Part shown: in pieces, positions 21,491-22,628 of the stretch
Layout of the letters: each line of letters begins with the position of its first letter
Position numbering within the stretch: position 1 is the stretch's first letter
NCBI GenBank assembly: GCA_900547975.1
Contig: URIX01000031.1
Span: forward strand, 1 to 22,628
DNA: 22,628 nt
Source of the DNA: an uncultured Eubacteriales bacterium
GTDB lineage: Bacteria; Bacillota; Clostridia; Christensenellales; CAG-917
Direction of reading: 5' to 3'
Notes under the pieces: model-generated
Told to the model about the DNA's origin: nothing
Seen by the model: only the letters and a program-made list of their open reading frames with translations
Database searches by the model: none
Translations under genes and position numbers: made by a program

Positions 21491-22360
21491 ATGAAAGCAA
21501 TAAAAGCAATATTTATCACGTTATTGGTTCTCGTGTTGATAGTCGTCGCTGCGTTTTTCGGCACGTATTTTTACGTGCGTTCCACGTACGGGATCGATCT
21601 TTTCCGCACCGCAGACCAACTCAAAACGCTAAACGAACGTGTTGACGAAAGCACGCTTTGTCCAAACGCATACGGTGACGGCGATTTTGTTGATATGAAA
21701 GATACCGTCAATGCCAAATTAGGTGGGCTTATCGTATATCAAAACGGCAAGGGATACAACGGTTATTACGTCGATTTCCAAGCACTCGCCGGCAAAACGT
21801 TGACCGGCAACGTTTCGCTCACGGAAAAGCAGGTGGGCGCAATCGCTCAAACGGTACTTTTTGCTCAAACGGGAGGGAAGTTGAAGCTGGGCGATAAGGA
21901 AGTTGCGGTATCTATCGTGCAAGTCGATTTTTCCGATTGTTCGGACAACGGCAGCGCGGACTTCAATGTCGTGGCAAAGCTCGATCTTTCGCCGTTTAAA
22001 GCGGATATGGACGGTTTCCCGTACAAATACGTCAAAAAGTATATCCCCGACACTCTTTACGTATCGTCAACCGTGCGCGTCGATAAGACTGATAAAAACG
22101 GCTTTGAATATGCCGTATCGCACAAATCGCTTACATTAAACAATCTTTCTTCCGATGACACCGCGGACTTGTTTAAAACGCTTGACACGATCCTCAAAAT
22201 CGGTTCAATCGAGGATTTGAACGTCCAAATAGGTACGATTGCAACCAACGCGCTTATCGGAAACAAAGACAATGTAGGTTTTGCCTATTCTATGAGGGCA
22301 ATCGGTGCGATAACGTTCGATTTTGTCGCCGCGGACGCAGACTTGTTTATCGTTAGATAA
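21491..22360 (+). CDS. Membrane-anchored extracytoplasmic protein, 289 aa, unknown
   Basis: An N-terminal basic start (MKAIKAI) is followed by one hydrophobic segment (about 8-29, with no lipobox and no clear cleavage site). The rest, about 260 residues, should therefore sit outside the membrane as an anchored domain. It begins with YVRSTYGIDLFRTADQLKTL, is rich in Asp, Val, Thr and Lys, and looks like a mixed alpha/beta domain without recognisable catalytic residues. Cys57 and Cys152 are its only evident cysteines, counted by eye. I do not recognise the family. It has its own promoter and terminator, so it is separate from the K+ operon. ATG 21491 was chosen because it opens the signal-anchor, but there is no purine-rich ribosome site in the 20 nt upstream. 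Confidence 0.85.
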   Translation: MKAIKAIFITLLVLVLIVVAAFFGTYFYVRSTYGIDLFRTADQLKTLNERVDESTLCPNAYGDGDFVDMKDTVNAKLGGLIVYQNGKGYNGYYVDFQALAGKTLTGNVSLTEKQVGAIAQTVLFAQTGGKLKLGDKEVAVSIVQVDFSDCSDNGSADFNVVAKLDLSPFKADMDGFPYKYVKKYIPDTLYVSSTVRVDKTDKNGFEYAVSHKSLTLNNLSSDDTADLFKTLDTILKIGSIEDLNVQIGTIATNALIGNKDNVGFAYSMRAIGAITFDFVAADADLFIVR

Positions 22361-22492
22361 AACGCGTCAATAGGATGCCTGTTAACGATATGACAAACGG
22401 CAAAACATTGTTTCTCTAAAATAAAATATCATTGGAAAAACAACGGCATAATATCGACAACAACATATCGACAATAATAAACCGAATTCGAT

Positions 22493-22524
22493 AAAAGAAG
22501 TCCGACCATCATCGGGCTTCTTTT
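22493..22524 (+). terminator. Rho-independent terminator of the 21491-22360 gene
   Basis: AAAAGAAG plus CCGA (22493-22505) pairs with TCGG plus CTTCTTTT (22512-22524), with one T-G pair and a 6-nt loop. The stem ends in A and T runs, so it could act on either strand. It lies about 130 nt after the stop codon; the stretch 22361-22492 between them is AT-rich and shows nothing else. Confidence 0.85.
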
Positions 22525-22529
22525 ATAAT

Positions 22530-22559
22530 AAAAAACCAATCCACATGGTGCTGATTGGT
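22530..22559 (-). terminator. Minus-strand terminator of a gene or RNA beyond the right edge
   Basis: On the minus strand ACCAATC (22559-22553) pairs with GATTGGT (22541-22535), with an inner CAC-CAT-GTG stem, and is followed by a run of Ts (complement of 22530-22535). There is no T-run on the plus side. This implies that a minus-strand transcript enters from the right and ends here. Confidence 0.75.
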
Positions 22560-22628
22560 AAAGTGTGGTGGATGTAACAGGGCTCGCTCAACAGCGATTG
22601 CTACCGAAGGTCAATCGCGTGCAGTGTG
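22560..22628 (-). other. 3' end of an unidentified minus-strand transcript
   Basis: These last 69 nt lie directly upstream, on the minus strand, of the terminator at 22530-22559. They are more G/C-rich than the neighbouring intergenic DNA and contain a 7-bp inverted repeat, GCGATTG (22594-22600) and CAATCGC (22612-22618). All three minus-strand frames meet a stop within the segment. It could be the tail of a structured RNA or a 3' untranslated region; I cannot name it. Confidence 0.35.

Overview
The window looks like chromosomal DNA from an uncultured, moderately low-GC Gram-positive bacterium, most likely a Clostridia-type gut Firmicute. The basis is AddAB-type recombination nucleases instead of RecBCD, a lipobox lipoprotein, KtrAB-type potassium uptake, strong GGAGG ribosome sites and sigma-A-like promoters. 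The genus cannot be fixed from this sequence alone. No tRNA, rRNA, CRISPR array, integrase or intact insertion sequence was seen.

Layout. Bases 1-318 hold a repeat-like AT-rich stretch and a possible ORF remnant, then a promoter. A small unknown gene (319-771, +) converges on a lipoprotein gene (879-1793, -), and one symmetrical hairpin serves as terminator for both. Divergent from the lipoprotein is addB-addA (1955-8726, +), which overlap by 8 nt and encode the double-strand-break repair helicase-nuclease. A long G-U-rich hairpin ends that operon and overlaps the promoter of the next one. That next operon (8913-11703, +) encodes two unrecognised proteins. One has three membrane segments and a very long acidic tail, the other is a soluble acidic coiled-coil protein, and both end in the same roughly 60-residue basic domain. 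Next come a CorA-type metal transporter on the minus strand (11863-12816) with a long, possibly structured leader, an intergenic array of CGATATT-plus-hairpin units, and pyruvate phosphate dikinase (13347-15992, +).

The right part is a potassium-homeostasis operon on the plus strand: ktrB, ktrA, a 63-residue membrane protein, a short KdpD-like sensor kinase and a KdpE-like response regulator (16452-21347). The kinase lacks the usual N-terminal KdpD domain and starts directly with a USP domain. That domain carries a motif matching the c-di-AMP site described for Staphylococcus aureus KdpD, so the cluster reads as a self-contained K+ uptake and c-di-AMP sensing module without kdpFABC in view. 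A membrane-anchored protein of unknown function (21491-22360) follows. The window ends with two terminators facing each other, so a minus-strand gene or RNA must lie just beyond the right edge.

Points most worth a second look: the two-gene cassette with the shared C-terminal domain; the truncated KdpD with a c-di-AMP motif; three genes whose consensus promoters put the transcription start on or next to the ATG (leaderless mRNAs) beside genes with strong Shine-Dalgarno sites; the corA leader; and several unexplained perfect palindromes. All coordinates and motifs were read by eye. No database search or folding program was run.
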